This document shows positions 63,509-64,000 of a stretch of 64,000 bases of DNA, in pieces. The first letter of the stretch is position 1, and each line of letters opens with the position of its first letter. The notes beneath the pieces are model-generated. The model saw only the letters and a list, made by a program, of their open reading frames with translations. It searched no databases and had not been told where the DNA came from. A program made the translations under genes and the position numbers. Source of the stretch: an uncultured Collinsella sp. (GTDB lineage: Bacteria; Actinomycetota; Coriobacteriia; Coriobacteriales; Coriobacteriaceae); contig CAUFRO010000004.1 in assembly GCA_959027945.1 (NCBI GenBank), forward strand, positions 24,567 through 88,566, in the 5' to 3' direction.

Positions 63509-63937
63509 GCTCATGCGACCCGTGGCGGCGACACGTCGACGCCGCGCTCGCTGAGCACATCTTCGGTCGCGGGCGAGCACGAGGTCGCGCCGGCGCATCC
63601 GCTGGGACTGCTGTGCGTGCAAAACGGCTACGTGGTGAGCGTCCCGCGCTGGATTCAGCCGAGTGAGGAAGGCGTTGAGATCGGCGCGCTGGCAACGGGG
63701 GAGGGCGGCATCACCGACGACGTCTCGGCCCGCCATGCCCATATCTGGTGCGATGCTCAAAATATCTGGCACGTCGAGGACTTGTCGTCCACCAACGGAA
63801 CCATGGTGGTAAACGGCGCGACGAACGTCTGCATCCAGGTCGAGCCCGGCCGCTCCGCTCAGCTCAACCCCGGCGACGAGCTCAGACTTGGCGAATCCAC
63901 CACCTACGCTATCCTCCTCGGCGTCGGCGCCCTCTAG
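63509..63937 (+). pseudogene. Diverged 3' copy of the FHA gene at 53708
   Basis: The last 140 or so codons of an FHA protein, with SARHAHIW, LSSTNGTMVV and NPGDELRLGE. Over about 430 bases it aligns with 54217-54646, including an identical run of roughly 80 bases, but elsewhere it differs by many substitutions. Its 5' part is missing, so it cannot be a functional gene. It delimits the island on the right. Confidence 0.85.
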
Positions 63938-63942
63938 TCGGC

Positions 63943-63961
63943 AGATGGGGACGTTCCTTTT
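63943..63961 (+). repeat. GGGGACGTT repeat, second copy
   Basis: AGATGGGGACGTTCCTTTT after the FHA fragment, matching the loop of the hairpin at 54652-54670 after the intact FHA gene except for one base. Confidence 0.7.
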
Positions 63962-64000
63962 AATATGAGCAGGACATTGTCAAGAGGCAAAATCGGGCCT

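Overview
The window looks like the chromosome of a gut Coriobacteriia actinobacterium, most probably Collinsella or a close relative. This is inferred from high GC content and codon use, the actinobacterial PASTA-kinase/SEDS-PBP/PP2C/FhaB/FhaA gene set, mannose-family PTS operons and an anaerobe-type iron-sulfur flavoprotein. No rRNA gene, CRISPR array or prophage was seen.

Layout. 1-6.5 kb: 3' end of an aconitase-family hydratase, two unknown membrane or exported proteins set among four copies of a palindromic intergenic repeat, then clpB. 6.5-15.6 kb: an AAA/DUF4143-type ATPase with a palindromic operator, a large anchored protein, a DUF5692-TetR pair divergent from a large Fe-S/FAD oxidoreductase, and hypA behind a strongly structured leader. 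15.6-19.6 kb: a mannose PTS operon with a DUF956 gene, then tRNA-Arg(CCT). 19.6-35 kb is accessory sugar metabolism: a decayed Fe-alcohol dehydrogenase; a fructan-type PTS with GH32 hydrolase between two complementary remnants of a regulator/PTS duplication; a LevR-like regulator lacking the sigma-54 contact motif; and a fructoselysine-type (frl) operon whose transporter has an in-frame amber codon. 35-46 kb: cell-envelope signalling operon on the minus strand (Ser/Thr kinase, FhaA, FhaB, PP2C, natural SEDS-PBP fusion, PASTA kinase). 46-54.6 kb: dnaX, ybaB, recR and a second kinase/FHA operon.

54.6-63.5 kb is a lower-GC island bracketed by an intact FHA gene and a diverged copy of that gene's 3' end. 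It carries a decayed methyltransferase, an ABC exporter, an IS21-family element with a broken istB, and a minus-strand operon of a radical SAM/SPASM enzyme, two Cys-rich precursor-like peptides and a 35-residue membrane peptide. The two peptides share the start MKHIHP, and each has six Cys followed by Asp after two to five residues. This fits a thioether-forming (ranthipeptide-like) RiPP pathway and is the most novel system here.

How the parts work together. The two PTS operons and the frl operon import and phosphorylate sugars or glycated amines. The frl enzymes would epimerise, phosphorylate and deglycate Amadori products to glucose-6-phosphate. The kinase/phosphatase/FHA sets probably couple envelope growth to phosphorylation. 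In the island the radical SAM enzyme would crosslink the peptides and the nearby ABC protein could export them; no leader peptidase is visible.
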